This document shows, piece after piece, positions 1 through 9,234 of a stretch of 31,754 bases of DNA. The position numbers and the translations under genes were made by a program. Each line of letters begins with the position of its first letter. Position 1 is the stretch's first letter. The notes beneath the pieces were generated by a model. The model saw only the letters and a program-made list of their open reading frames with translations, made no database searches and was not told the origin of the DNA. This DNA comes from Larix sibirica (lineage: Eukaryota > Streptophyta > Pinopsida > Pinales > Pinaceae), in contig NWUY0300043929.1 in the NCBI GenBank assembly GCA_004151065.3, positions 11,627-43,380 of the forward strand, written 5' to 3'.

Positions 1-940
1 TGCATAGGTTTAAAATTTTCATTGGGATTGTGAACTAAATAGAAGGAAGTGACAAGGGGGTATTAGAAGAATATTGATCAAGTCCATGAATTTCCATTTC
101 TGCATTCATTTTTCACTTTCTTGGTTGTAACTTCATTGAGGGTACCAATGGCCAATTTGGATTAGTGTTTACCAACTTTGTCAATAGATTGGAGATGAAT
201 AATTTCATGGTCAAGAATCTAGGAAATGTAATATTCAATTATGAAAATGTGGCCACTATGAGGAATTAATCAAAATTTGCAATTAATCTTAGTTGATCCC
301 TAAATCATTTCACAATAACTCTAAGAAAAGTCCTCCCTTACAATTTTCCATATTTTGGTTTAATGTTTTGTCGTTGTTTTTTGCAAAGGAGGGTTTTCTA
401 CATGTTGTTTTGTTCTCTAGTTAATTGTTGTCATGAAATTGGATATTGAATAACAAGGTAACAATGGATAGTGGACAGTAGGATTAGTAACATGCCAAGT
501 TTGTTGTCTTCCCTATTAAAGGTTATCACTAGCTAGCTACAACCTTTAAACAGTTGAAAAAAACCAATATTATAAAGAACCAAATAACAAGTTAAAACCC
601 CCCCTAAAATACCTTAAATATAGTTGTTATAAATACCAAATAATTAAAAATGAATAAATGAGTAACGAAACATGTGGAGGTACATCCCAATGTACAAAAG
701 AAGTTGTAAGTAGCTTATAACAATTACTCATTTTAGTACAATGTTGAAAGAAACCTATTCTGTTATGCCTTAAATACTCAACTACATCGGTGTATGGACA
801 ACAAGTCTCCCTTTAATGTCCTCATTTTGGCATCTTCCTCACTTGCAAATTTTCTCTATCAGAGACAATACATAGATAAAGCAAGAAAAATTGAAGTTTG
901 GAGGGATTTATTCTTTAATGGTGAATTAAACTCAACTAAA
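1..940. other. No gene recognised
   Basis: AT-rich sequence with frequent stops in all frames. I see no protein similarity, no clear repeat structure and no RNA gene. It could be the far end of the copia element that follows on the minus strand, because the reverse transcriptase domain expected there was not found, but nothing in it reads as one. Confidence 0.5.
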
Positions 941-953
941 TTCATTTAGAATC

Positions 954-1033
954 AATCAACATGAGTTTGAGTCATGATTAATCATTATCTGAGTTTTACT
1001 CAACGTTAATCATGATTCAAACTCATGTTGACT
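954..1033. repeat. Long hairpin (29-bp arms)
   Basis: Arms at 954-982 and 1005-1033 are reverse complements at 26 of 29 positions and are separated by 22 bases. The loop itself holds a smaller perfect palindrome (TGAGT, three bases, ACTCA). The arms contain the motif ATGAGTTTGA. It lies at the decayed end of the copia remnant. It could be a small foldback transposon or, less likely, a small-RNA precursor. Confidence 0.75.
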
Positions 1034-1149
1034 AAATCAAACTTGATCAACCCCTAGTTTGACTTGGATTGAGTTGGAAAATTCATTCCTTATCCAATCT
1101 AAATTAACTCATAATTTGATGATTTTCACTTGTGATTCTTGTGACTTTG

Positions 1150-2610
1150 GTCTAGGTAAACTATCTAATTGGATTCCTAGATGAAATTTAGCATAATCTA
1201 ACTTTGATGTATCCTCGTGATCATACTTCCTATTTTCCACCTTCTCACCTTCTTGTCTTTCTATATGAACTTAAGGGTAATATGACTTTGATTTATCCTC
1301 AATATAAAACTTCATATCAACCTCCTTCTGACCTTCCATAATCTTTTTTGTTGGCTCCTAGGAACATGAGGACCATCCATCATCCTCATCAAAATTTACA
1401 ACCCTACTTATCATTGTCTTCCATCACACTAGAATGTAGATATGATAAGCTTGGAATCTTCATTGTAACCAACAATAATACTCTTTGACACTCTAGAGTT
1501 TAAACGCATCCTCTTTTTTAACACATAAATATAAGCAAAAAACCAACAACATGAAATTGAGAGACATGTGATTTCTCACTAATAAATTCTTCATGTAATG
1601 CCTTATCCTTGAATTCCCTGCGAGGATATCAATTTAGAATGTACACAATTGTATTGCACACCTATTCCCTAATAAACATGGACAAACCCAAATCATGGAT
1701 CATATGCTTTTCTATCTCTATAATGGACCCCAACTCTTTCTCTATGCAACTCCATTCTACTATAAGTTGAAAAGCACTCCCAACTCCCTTTTGAATCTTT
1801 ATTCCTCGTAAAATGAATCAAACTCCTTGAATGTGTAATTTCCTCAATTGTTAGACCTCAACAAGAGATTTAAACTCTTGAAAACTACTAAGGACTTAAT
1901 TCTTAGTATTCATAAAGTAAATCTAGGTAGTTCTAGAGGATCCATTAATAAATGTTACCTATAAAAGAAGATGATGTCATAGGTACACGTACATCTAAAT
2001 GAATTAAATTAATAATATCTCTTTACCTATGCTCACTTCTTAGAAAATTAGTCTTTGTATTCCTATTGAGTGCATAGCTCTTGCACACTCATGGTTTATG
2101 GCTCTTGAAGTTGGGAAGTCCTTACTCAATGTCTTTCAATTGTGGTAGTGCTTCATGATGCAAGTGACCAAATATCTTATGCCAAAGTGTTTGCATCTTG
2201 TCATGATCATGCACAAAAGCACAATGTTTCATCGAATATGAAAGAAACCTATACAAGCCACCTTCTCACATACCTTTGGCCTAGACTTGACAATCCTTTT
2301 GGCCACAATCTATTATGGTAAATTTCTTATCATCAAACTTAGTCACACACTTAAAATTTGTCATTTTTGAAATGAAATAAGATTCGTATCTAAACTATGA
2401 ACATAAATAACATCATTTAACTCAATAAAATCACATGATGGAATGCAAAAAGTGACAAAGGATTATTTTAGTAATTGAATATGTGGCACATCATTATCTA
2501 ATTCCACATGTATTTCTACCTCTTGCTCTAGAATTTTGTTGAAAATATTCTTATTAATTTCGCAGGTCTATATGATCCACTATCCACATACCACCCTACA
2601 TTAAAGACGT
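1150..2610 (-). pseudogene. copia Pol remnant: protease and integrase
   Basis: On the minus strand the first recognisable piece is the protease active-site motif WYVDSG, with the catalytic Asp kept. After a degenerate stretch comes the Gag-pre-integrase motif LWHKIFGHLHHEALPQLKD. The integrase core then shows TWIYFM-like, FQEFKSLVEV-like and MIHD-L-MF-like segments in the expected order, with a CNT-VYILN segment near 1650. Many stops and frameshifts occur. The core's catalytic D,D,E positions cannot be confirmed, because the region around the second Asp is degraded. The protein once processed and inserted the element. It is certainly inactive now. Confidence 0.75.
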
Positions 2611-2689
2611 TGTTAGTGGAATATTTGCATGGTACCATGTAGAAGGCGATATCAAACTTGGATGCTAACTCATCCACTCCAAAAGCTTA

Positions 2690-3160
2690 TATACTCCTTG
2701 AAAATTGATTTTACTCCTCGTTCTTTGTCTTCCTCTTCTCAGAACACTGAAACACATAGTGGCACATCTTGTGGCACTTGAAACACTTCACAATCCTCAA
2801 GTATTTGTTCCCATGATCTAATGCATATGAATGTTCCTTGTGACCCTTCTTGGCCCTATCTAATGCTTTATCCTTTCCTCACCTTTTTTATGAGGGTTTA
2901 GTTTGGGATATCATTATTTCTAAGTATGATTGATGTTCTCCTTATCTCCTCATGGATGAAAGAATCCCATAGCTACTCAAAGGTTAGCATGTTCTCATGG
3001 CCACAAAGACTCCAAATAAATTATTCCCATGGATATGAGAATCCATTTCATTGCAATAGACACCAAATCCTCATTATTGACCTTCATCCCAGTGGACACA
3101 AGTTGATCGTGATCTAGGTAATCCTCATGAAGTCATTAGGGCCTAGGTTAAATGAGCTTG
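2690..3160 (-). pseudogene. copia Gag remnant with zinc knuckle
   Basis: The minus strand encodes a broken Gag C-terminal part. One stretch resembles the copia Gag family segment that ends in an LWDSFIHEE-type motif (about 3060-2930). It is followed by a basic stretch and the knuckle CFKCHKMCHYVFQC (about 2790-2745). The Cys and His ligands of the Cx2Cx4Hx4C retroviral-type knuckle are all present, but the usual Gly before the His is Cys. In the family this domain packages element RNA. A stop follows shortly after the knuckle, and several frame changes lie upstream, so no functional product is expected. The feature would be fused to the pol remnant that follows on the same strand. Confidence 0.7.
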
Positions 3161-3595
3161 GAATTCATACGGTAAGATTCATATGACACTAAGAACTTGG
3201 CAAATGGTTTCTTCATTTTTCCTTCAAGGAATATAATCATGCATCTAAGGTTAACATGTATGGACCCTTAAAGTGTCATAATATGAAAGTGTTAATGTCT
3301 AAGTGGTATTAAAAATTCTTGGCTTTGAAATTGCTCAATGTCCCTGTCCCATATAGGTTGAATTCCTATGCCTTCCAAAGTAATATGCTAATATTTATCC
3401 ATGCACATCTTGACTCCCCTTAGGAACTCCATTACTACATCCCCTAACAATTCTTTAACCCTCACCCTCATATGAAAGTATATATTCATAGGGTGGACAC
3501 ATAAACATGCCTTGATATTATCCTGTATAAGGTGTCTCTAGAACAAGAAAGAATTTGTGAGCAAAATTGACATTGTTAGTGTTGATAAAATATCC

Positions 3596-4670
3596 AATGG
3601 AAATGGTTGATGAAAAGTCACCTGGCCATGATGAATTCTTGTGTGACTTTTTTAAGGAAACTTGGGACTTTGTTGGGGCCCAACTCCTCTAGGGTTACAA
3701 AAAAGTAGTTTGAAAAAATTCTCTAGGAGCGCTTATTAATAAAGGATTCAAGTTCATTCCCAAAGCAAGTGACCTAGAACTAATTGTTAATTGGAGACAG
3801 GTGTTAACCTCCTAAATGTTTCCTATAATATTTTTGGCAAAATATCTAGCCTTAAAGATTTGTTTTACTTACCATAGATCATTTGGATGAAGAAAATTGG
3901 TTTTAGCAATGGCTAGTACACTCTCCACAATGTTGTGGTCATATGGGAAGGTATCAAATATGCCAAAATCCTAGTGCTAAAGCTGCTCATCATCAAGCTT
4001 GTTTTTGATAAATTGTATGACCATGTGGAGTGACATTTAAAATAACATACTTGGGGTCCTAGGGTTTTTTCCATGCCTTTAAGGCTCCTTTTTTTATGCT
4101 TCAACTTGATTAGCTATCAACCACAATAAATCCACAAATGTGGGGTTTTTTAAATCAATAAGGAAGCATTGTCTCCTAGCCCTAGTCCTATATGTTATGT
4201 TAGCATAGCCCCTTCGCTATTTTTGCACCACTAAACTACAAGGTTTCATTAAAGGAACCCCTCGTCCTAAACCTATATGGCCCATTGTCACTTTGTAGTT
4301 TTTCCTTTCTCACCATCCTAGAAGGAAAGGTCTCGATGCAAAACATTATGGAATGTATTCAAATTTTCTATGAAGCTTTGGGTTCCAAAATCTAGATGGA
4401 CATGAATGAATGCTATAGACATTCCCAATATGACATCCTTAAGTAGTTAGTTGGTCAAGGGTGGTCATGGCTTACACCTAACCAAGTGCTGAATTTTGTA
4501 GGGATCCCTTTTTCCTTCAATCTTCTCCAAAAAAATCTCCAGGAAATTATTTTATATAAATTAACTAAGAAAATTGATAAGTGGATATCCTTGCCTACGT
4601 CATCAATGATGAGATTCCATATTTACTCTAGGATCTTACCACTACCTATATTACACTAGGTTTTCGTTAC
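3596..4670 (+). pseudogene. LINE A reverse transcriptase remnant
   Basis: Broken plus-strand frames show LINE RT landmarks in order. First is the entry block resembling DEKSPGHDEF (PGPDGF in the family), at about 3610-3650. Next is KGFKFIPKASDLELIVNWR-like sequence at 3740-3800. The catalytic A block reads LLIKLVFDKLYDHVE at about 3980-4030; it usually reads D-FDKAYDRVEW, so the first Asp is changed. An IRKHCLLALVLYVMLA segment (IRQGCPLAPLLYVL type) lies at about 4155-4205. A segment matching the LINE post-RT part, with a V-NFVGIPFSF motif, lies at about 4480-4520. The FADD catalytic motif region is degraded. There are many stops, so it is inactive. Confidence 0.78.
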
Positions 4671-5214
4671 ATGGGGATGTGGGTACATGGTGATGCATAA
4701 CCAATGCATGTGGAGAACACCCCCACACACAAATTTTAGGGTATGACATGGGTACAAAACATAAGGACCTTACCCCAAATTTATAAAAAAAAATACATTA
4801 AATTACTAATGATTAAAATTTCAAATTTTCAACTAAACATTCTCCATTGAATAATGAAAACCGTGATATAAATAATGTGCTAACATCATGATTCAAGAGA
4901 AACATTTAGAAAAACATCCACAAATCTGATCTTCGAACACCAAATGAATGGAAAATATCAAAGGAAGGCCTAACACTAGCATAAAAAATGAATATCGAAT
5001 GGTCAAAATGTGTTGATTTAACAAGGTTTTAATAGGCTTTAATAGAATGTAAAGGGTAAGTGGACGAACAAGGAAAGGGTGGGAGTATTTAGTTTTCAAT
5101 ATTTTTTAAATCATTTGTTTTGGCATGGGGCAAACCCACTTGTAGGTTATGTCCAAAAGTACTTAATTTTACTAGTACATCTAGAAGTCTAGGGCATGTA
5201 ATTTACATGTGTAG
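4671..5214. mobile_element. Insertion of unknown type inside LINE A
   Basis: The LINE reading stops after the post-RT segment near 4670 and resumes near 5215. The roughly 540 bases between show no LINE similarity on either strand. They include a run of nine A's near 4788 and no long open frame that I trust. I saw no convincing terminal inverted repeat or target-site duplication by eye, so the class is unknown. A deletion-plus-filler event would look similar. Confidence 0.45.
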
Positions 5215-6010
5215 CAACCAGCTACCCATTTGTATTATTCTTCAGGTTGAGTTTTGTTTGTTGCAACTTTTCATAGGTTGAAGAAACTAATTTTTTACTT
5301 TGTTTAATCTAGATGGTAGATAAAGAAAAAATTAATTAGGTGAATTGGGGTCTTTGTACCAATCCCAAGTAGTTGGGGGACTTGGAATTATTACATCCTC
5401 TAGACAAGCATAGGTTATTTGTGCAAATTGGGTGAATCGAGGTCTGGAGGGAAAGGAAAACTATAATGTTCTTCTCTGAATCTGTATCTCAAGAGGAACT
5501 CCCTTAGGTTAACAAAGCTATAATAATGTTAATTTGTAACTTCTTTGGTATCCTATGTGAAGAGAAAATTTTGGGGACCTTATTTGCATAAATCATATCA
5601 AGGGCTTAGGAGGAAAGCATTGCCTTAAATAGAAATGGGCCTCACCTGAAACAAGTTTGTCTTTTGACAACCACAACTTCTAGTGGTCTCCCCTATTGTA
5701 GTTTAATGGGAAGGATTTGGTAGAAGCTACCTTGTTCTTGGCCAACAGGTTGTTCAAGAAGGGTATTGTTAAACTTAGGAATATATTTGACCAACACGCT
5801 CAAACGAGGAAGGCTTGGCCAATTTTGAAGGAAAATTTGTATCTAAGCATGAAGGATAAGCTTGTTCCTGAGTAGGTTATGGATTTTTTCATATAGGACC
5901 TATTTTTGAAACTAGAGTTGCATGCACCAACAATTTTGTATAAATATTGGAGATGGAACTATTTAAATGATTATAAAAAATGCAAACCAACTTAAGCATA
6001 TTGTTGGTTG
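5215..6010 (+). pseudogene. LINE A ORF2 C-terminal remnant
   Basis: The plus-strand frames resume with the segment that follows reverse transcriptase in plant LINEs: a VNWGLCTNPK-LGDLEL stretch (W--CIPK--GGLG type) at about 5340-5390. A later stretch, YFNGKDLVEATLFLANRLF, followed by a KGIVKLRNIFDQ-like run, lies at about 5700-5800 and is open for some 60 codons, ending near a stop at 5875. These segments normally encode the C-terminal region of ORF2. Stops and frameshifts make it non-functional. The order and spacing fit a single element together with the reverse transcriptase part upstream of the insertion. Confidence 0.7.
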
Positions 6011-6317
6011 AGACACTGGCTAGTCTTCAATATGTAGTTAAATAATCTCTAGAAGACATCTTCTAAATAGTCTACTTGGTTGTTTCAACTAAAATAAGTG
6101 TGGTATCCTTACATTATGCCAAAAAATTTGTATTTGCTCGGTGTTCAATTTTTCCTAACCTTCCTCTTGGTCAATCCCTAAAGTATCTTGGTGTTGCCAA
6201 ACCTAAGTGTCCCTTATGTCTNTTTAAAAATACAACTTATTCAAATTTTATGTTCATATAAATAAATATAATGATAAATCAAATATGCAAGTTATTGCAT
6301 GTAAAGAAATAGACTAG
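6010..6317. other. Unrecognised, possibly LINE A 3' end; ambiguous base at 6222
   Basis: Short open stretches only. No similarity is recognised. There is one undetermined base (N) at 6222. The segment lies between the LINE A C-terminal remnant and a tRNA-like SINE candidate, and may be LINE 3' untranslated sequence. Confidence 0.4.
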
Positions 6318-6520
6318 TCTTGAGGGTTAGCACAAGTAGTTATACTTGATACATAAGATCTTTTTCCAAGTTGGATAAGTCATGGGTTCAACTCCTTTGA
6401 TCCCCTTGAGATTACAAGCTTGGAACCTAGAAACTCTTTATTTACCATCCATGGATTAAAGATTACTCAAAGAGTTTTCCACAAAGTTTTGAGTTTTCCA
6501 CAAAGTTTTTCCAAGGAAAA
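6318..6520 (+). mobile_element. tRNA-derived SINE candidate
   Basis: A box A-like sequence, TAGCACAAGTAG (6328-6339), is followed about 45 bases later by a box B-like sequence, GGTTCAACTCC (6385-6395), one base from the Pol III consensus GGTTCGANTCC. This pair is the internal promoter of tRNA-derived SINEs. The 5' end would be near 6318. The body after box B ends in a short tandem repeat (GAGTTTTCCACAAAGTTTT at about 6471 and 6490). The acceptor-stem pairing of a real tRNA is not visible, so a functional tRNA gene is unlikely. The 3' boundary is uncertain. Confidence 0.5.
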
Positions 6521-6701
6521 CAACTAATGCAAATAGACAAATTCACATCAAAATACAATACATAAAATTTAAGTTGCAATTTTAAGAAAAAATTTAAAGC
6601 TTCTAGAAACTCTTACACTGAAACACAATGGACAACTCCAATCTGAACGGGTATAGAAATCTACAAATGTCCTCTCCAATCTGCTCATCAATGACAAGAT
6701 A

Positions 6702-6859
6702 GCAATCACAAATGGAACCCCCTTTAAAATCAACTGCAACTAATAAATGAGGTGAGAGAGGCACTCGAAGAGGCAAAACAAGAGGCAAGACAAGGTTAGG
6801 CTGCAATCACAAATGGATCCCCCTTTAAAATCAACTGTAACTAATAAATGAGGTGAGAG
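6702..6859. repeat. Direct duplication, 101-bp offset
   Basis: A block of about 57 bases at 6702-6758 recurs at 6803-6859 with only a few substitutions. The spacer is rich in the motif GAGGCAA. This is a local tandem duplication. On the minus strand both copies carry a short stretch reading HLLV-VDFKGGSICDC, but no gene family is recognised. Confidence 0.8.
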
Positions 6860-8289
6860 GTAAGATAAGGGTTTTTCTCTTCGAGTTTTCTTTTATATTT
6901 ATGTGTGTTTTTAAAATGGCTCCCAACAGACTCTCAGCTGAATCACTATCTGAGTCGACTCATTTTCTGACCGAGTCAAGCCACAATCTGTCTCAATCGA
7001 ATTTTACTCCACTGGTTTTAAAAAATGACGTGTCAAATATCAGTATAACTTGCATACCAAAAGTTTTCATACCTAGATATATTAAATTAGCCATGAAAAC
7101 GAACTAGCTTGGGTTACTGCCCTTGTTCCCAACAAAAAAATTGTGACATGGAAAGCCGAGTTTAGGAACCATAAATGCCCTAAGCACAATAAAGTTCATC
7201 AATAAATAATAAGCAATGATTATAGAGCATGTTCCAAAGCACTCACTTAAAGATAAGTGGATGGTCTCTAATGCACATTATTGAAAACAATAGAGAAGAC
7301 TCGACTCTGTATGACAATTGTGTTGAAGCTCATCGTGTCCTTCATTTTCCACTGCGCGCTAGTTGCATTGGTGAGGATGTGCAAGTTTGACACATAAAGG
7401 CAACTTACCAAGAACTCTGTGCATGTGAATGAGGCTCGCTTGCCTCAAAAAGCTTTGCCACAATCCAATATATAAGACACTACTAGCTTCTGCTCTTTCA
7501 ACATCGACCTTCACAGTGAAATAAAGAGCTAAGTCTCACGCAGACAGATCGAGTAGACTATCTGGCACCTAACATCATGTTTCCCATGATGGATCCACTT
7601 ATGGAGAGATGCATTACAATACTATGTATTGAGATTTCTCATATTCTCAACATTGCCATTACATTCGACCTTCAATATAATAGAGTAGATTTAATGTATA
7701 CCATACAATAGACTCAAATTGACAAGGCCAGTCTATTCATCTTTTGAACTAGAGCAGCAGCAGTTAAAAGGGAAAATAATTGAATGACACCTACTTGATA
7801 TTTAAAGCCCCCAAGGACTATAGATAAAGGCTCAATAAATATGAGAAAGAATAAATAATCTTGCTAGGGAGTGAAATCCATATCAAAGATAAATAAATCC
7901 AAAGCAAATGACCAAATCTGAGTGTGCATAGCGGCTCCACCAATATCCAAGCCATGTTATTAAGTGTAAACTAACCAGAGTCTCATTGTATGTATTCTTG
8001 TCTGTAATCAATAGTGGCAACCTAAGCCACCAGGTTTGAGTTCTTATTTGAATTTGGAATGGAAAAAACAAAGAAAGAATCGCACAATGCTCAACAAGTT
8101 AGGAAATTATTAGTATAAAATTTCATAGACTAGAACATTGAACAATAAATTCTGCAATGACATAAATCTCTCTTAGTTAAATTTTTAGTCCAAAAACCAA
8201 CTTAAAATATAAAATAAAATAACACAATCCTTGAGCCCCGACATGACCGACATTATTTCAATAGAAATTTTGAAAAACACTGAAACCAG
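6860..8289. other. No gene recognised
   Basis: Short open stretches occur on both strands, for example 6853-7107 plus, but none shows a recognisable domain. Around 7300-7560 the composition is less AT-rich than its surroundings, without coding signature. I looked here for the missing 3' exons of the hydroxy-acid oxidase on the minus strand and found none. Confidence 0.45.
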
Positions 8290-8440
8290 CATAGATCCAT
8301 CTTAAACCTCAATCTATCAAGCACCAAGAGGGATCAAATTTTTTTTAGACATGTACAAAACTTAAGATAAAAAAATATACACCTCGAGAAATTGGATCCC
8401 TCTGGATGCTTGATAAATCGAGGTTATAGATGGATCTATG
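8290..8440. mobile_element. MITE-like inverted-repeat element, copy 1
   Basis: Arms at 8290-8339 and 8391-8440 are reverse complements at about 43 of 50 positions, with a 51-base AT-rich middle. The outer arm ends read CATAGATCCATC and GATGGATCTATG. A diverged relative lies in intron 3 of the nearby oxidase gene at about 9702-9831. A short non-coding element with long terminal inverted repeats is typical of a MITE or foldback element. No target-site duplication is obvious. Confidence 0.65.
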
Positions 8441-8634
8441 TTGGTCCATTTGAAAATTTTCTCTATGTTGAGTTTGATTTGTTTTGTGTTACTTTGTATG
8501 GTTCATTTTATTTATATAAAAATGCATATAAATATTATCACTTAAAAATAATATTTTATTTTATTTTTAAATCTAAAAACATCAATCAAAATGAAAAAAA
8601 ATGTTGTGTATCCAATCACATCTTTACTTAACAT

Positions 8635-8883
8635 AATATATATATATATATATTCAAAATATTCTTTTACTTAACATGATAGTCTATATGTATGAGTTAT
8701 TTTGTATGTATATTCAAAATATTCTAGTATTGATATTTATGATATCCTATTTCAATATTTATAAAATATCATTTTTATAAGACAACATCTTTAAGGAGTC
8801 CATATGCATGACTTGTTTTGTATGTAAGCTAATAATATTATAGTATTAAGTCTTTATGATATCTATTTCAATATTTGTAAAAT
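8635..8883. repeat. TA microsatellite and 116-bp tandem duplication
   Basis: A TA run at about 8635-8652 is followed by two copies of a block of about 87 bases (8681-8767 and 8797-8883). They share AGTC-ATATG, GTATTGTATG-like and TTATGATATC segments with moderate divergence. No coding content. It lies just downstream of the candidate sixth exon of the oxidase. Confidence 0.7.
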
Positions 8884-8942
8884 TTTACACCAAAAGCTTT
8901 AACCAACCAAATGTGTTTTTAAGTTAAAAGTTTATTTTCCAC

Positions 8943-9027
8943 CTTTAGAACTTTGCAACTCTTGTAAATTCCTAACCATCTTGACCATGTCCAGATTTGG
9001 CACTTCCAAGTACAAATTATGTGAAAA
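8943..9027 (-). CDS. HAOX exon 6 candidate, one base out of frame
   Basis: After an 82-bp intron ending CATTAACAG, the minus strand reads FSHNLYLEVPNLDMVKM, then VRNLQELQSSK, before a donor AAAG-GTGGAA. The position, length and end phase fit the variable loop segment that follows EADI-NK in the family (family members have NLEGLD or FEGL, then SKGSG). However, with the canonical AG acceptor the exon is 85 nt and joins in the wrong frame. The matching frame needs 86 nt, starting at 9028, where the preceding dinucleotide is CA. Possible causes are a one-base sequencing error, a real frameshift, or an exon wrongly assigned. Confidence 0.45.
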
Positions 9028-9109
9028 CTGTTAATGGACATCTCTTGAAAACTTAAAAACTTTCCTGTACACACATGCAAAATAAAAAATGGCAGCTTAG
9101 CATCCTTAC

Positions 9110-9234
9110 TTGTTCCTTATGTCTGCCTCCCTGCGTCCACTTCTGGGAGTGTCAACGGTAACAACAATAGCTTTGTAGCCCGCGCGTTCTGCACGCCGTA
9201 CTAGCTCAGCCGATATACTCCTGTTCTTATACAC
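9110..9234 (-). CDS. HAOX exon 5
   Basis: 125 nt between acceptor TTATAG and donor AACAA-GTAAGG. It reads [20 protein letters not shown], then [20 protein letters not shown]. It holds Asp159 of TVDTP and Arg166 of GRRE, both active-site residues in the family. It ends with two bases of a codon. Confidence 0.92.

Larger units (their letters stand above)
1100..3540 (-). mobile_element. Decayed Ty1/copia LTR retrotransposon, internal region
   Basis: Read on the minus strand, the domains come in copia order: Gag pieces (about 3530-2690), a CCHC zinc knuckle (about 2790-2745), an aspartic protease motif (WYVDSG, about 2605-2570), the Gag-pre-integrase segment (LWHKIFGHL, about 2190-2040) and an integrase core-like segment (about 2040-1350). 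A low-complexity hinge follows, to about 1100. Integrase placed before any reverse transcriptase is diagnostic of copia. Many stops and frameshifts interrupt every domain. Reverse transcriptase, RNase H and both LTRs were not seen, so this is an old truncated copy. The boundaries are approximate. Confidence 0.8.
3590..6010 (+). mobile_element. Decayed LINE (non-LTR retrotransposon), copy A
   Basis: The plus strand carries the ORF2 reverse transcriptase of a plant LINE (about 3596-4480), the post-RT segment (about 4480-4670) and the C-terminal region (about 5215-6000). The last two are separated by an unrelated insertion. No ORF1 or endonuclease part is visible upstream, where the copia remnant abuts, so the copy is 5' truncated, as is common for LINEs. 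Stops and frame changes are dense. A tRNA-like SINE candidate lies about 300 bp downstream. The boundaries are approximate. Confidence 0.8.

Noticed and set aside
2926-3117. Plus-strand open frame of 63 codons
   Set aside because: Antisense to the copia Gag remnant, which explains the region better.
6328-6395. Functional tRNA gene
   Set aside because: Box A and box B resemble tRNA promoters, but no acceptor stem or complete cloverleaf can be drawn by eye. A SINE is the better reading.
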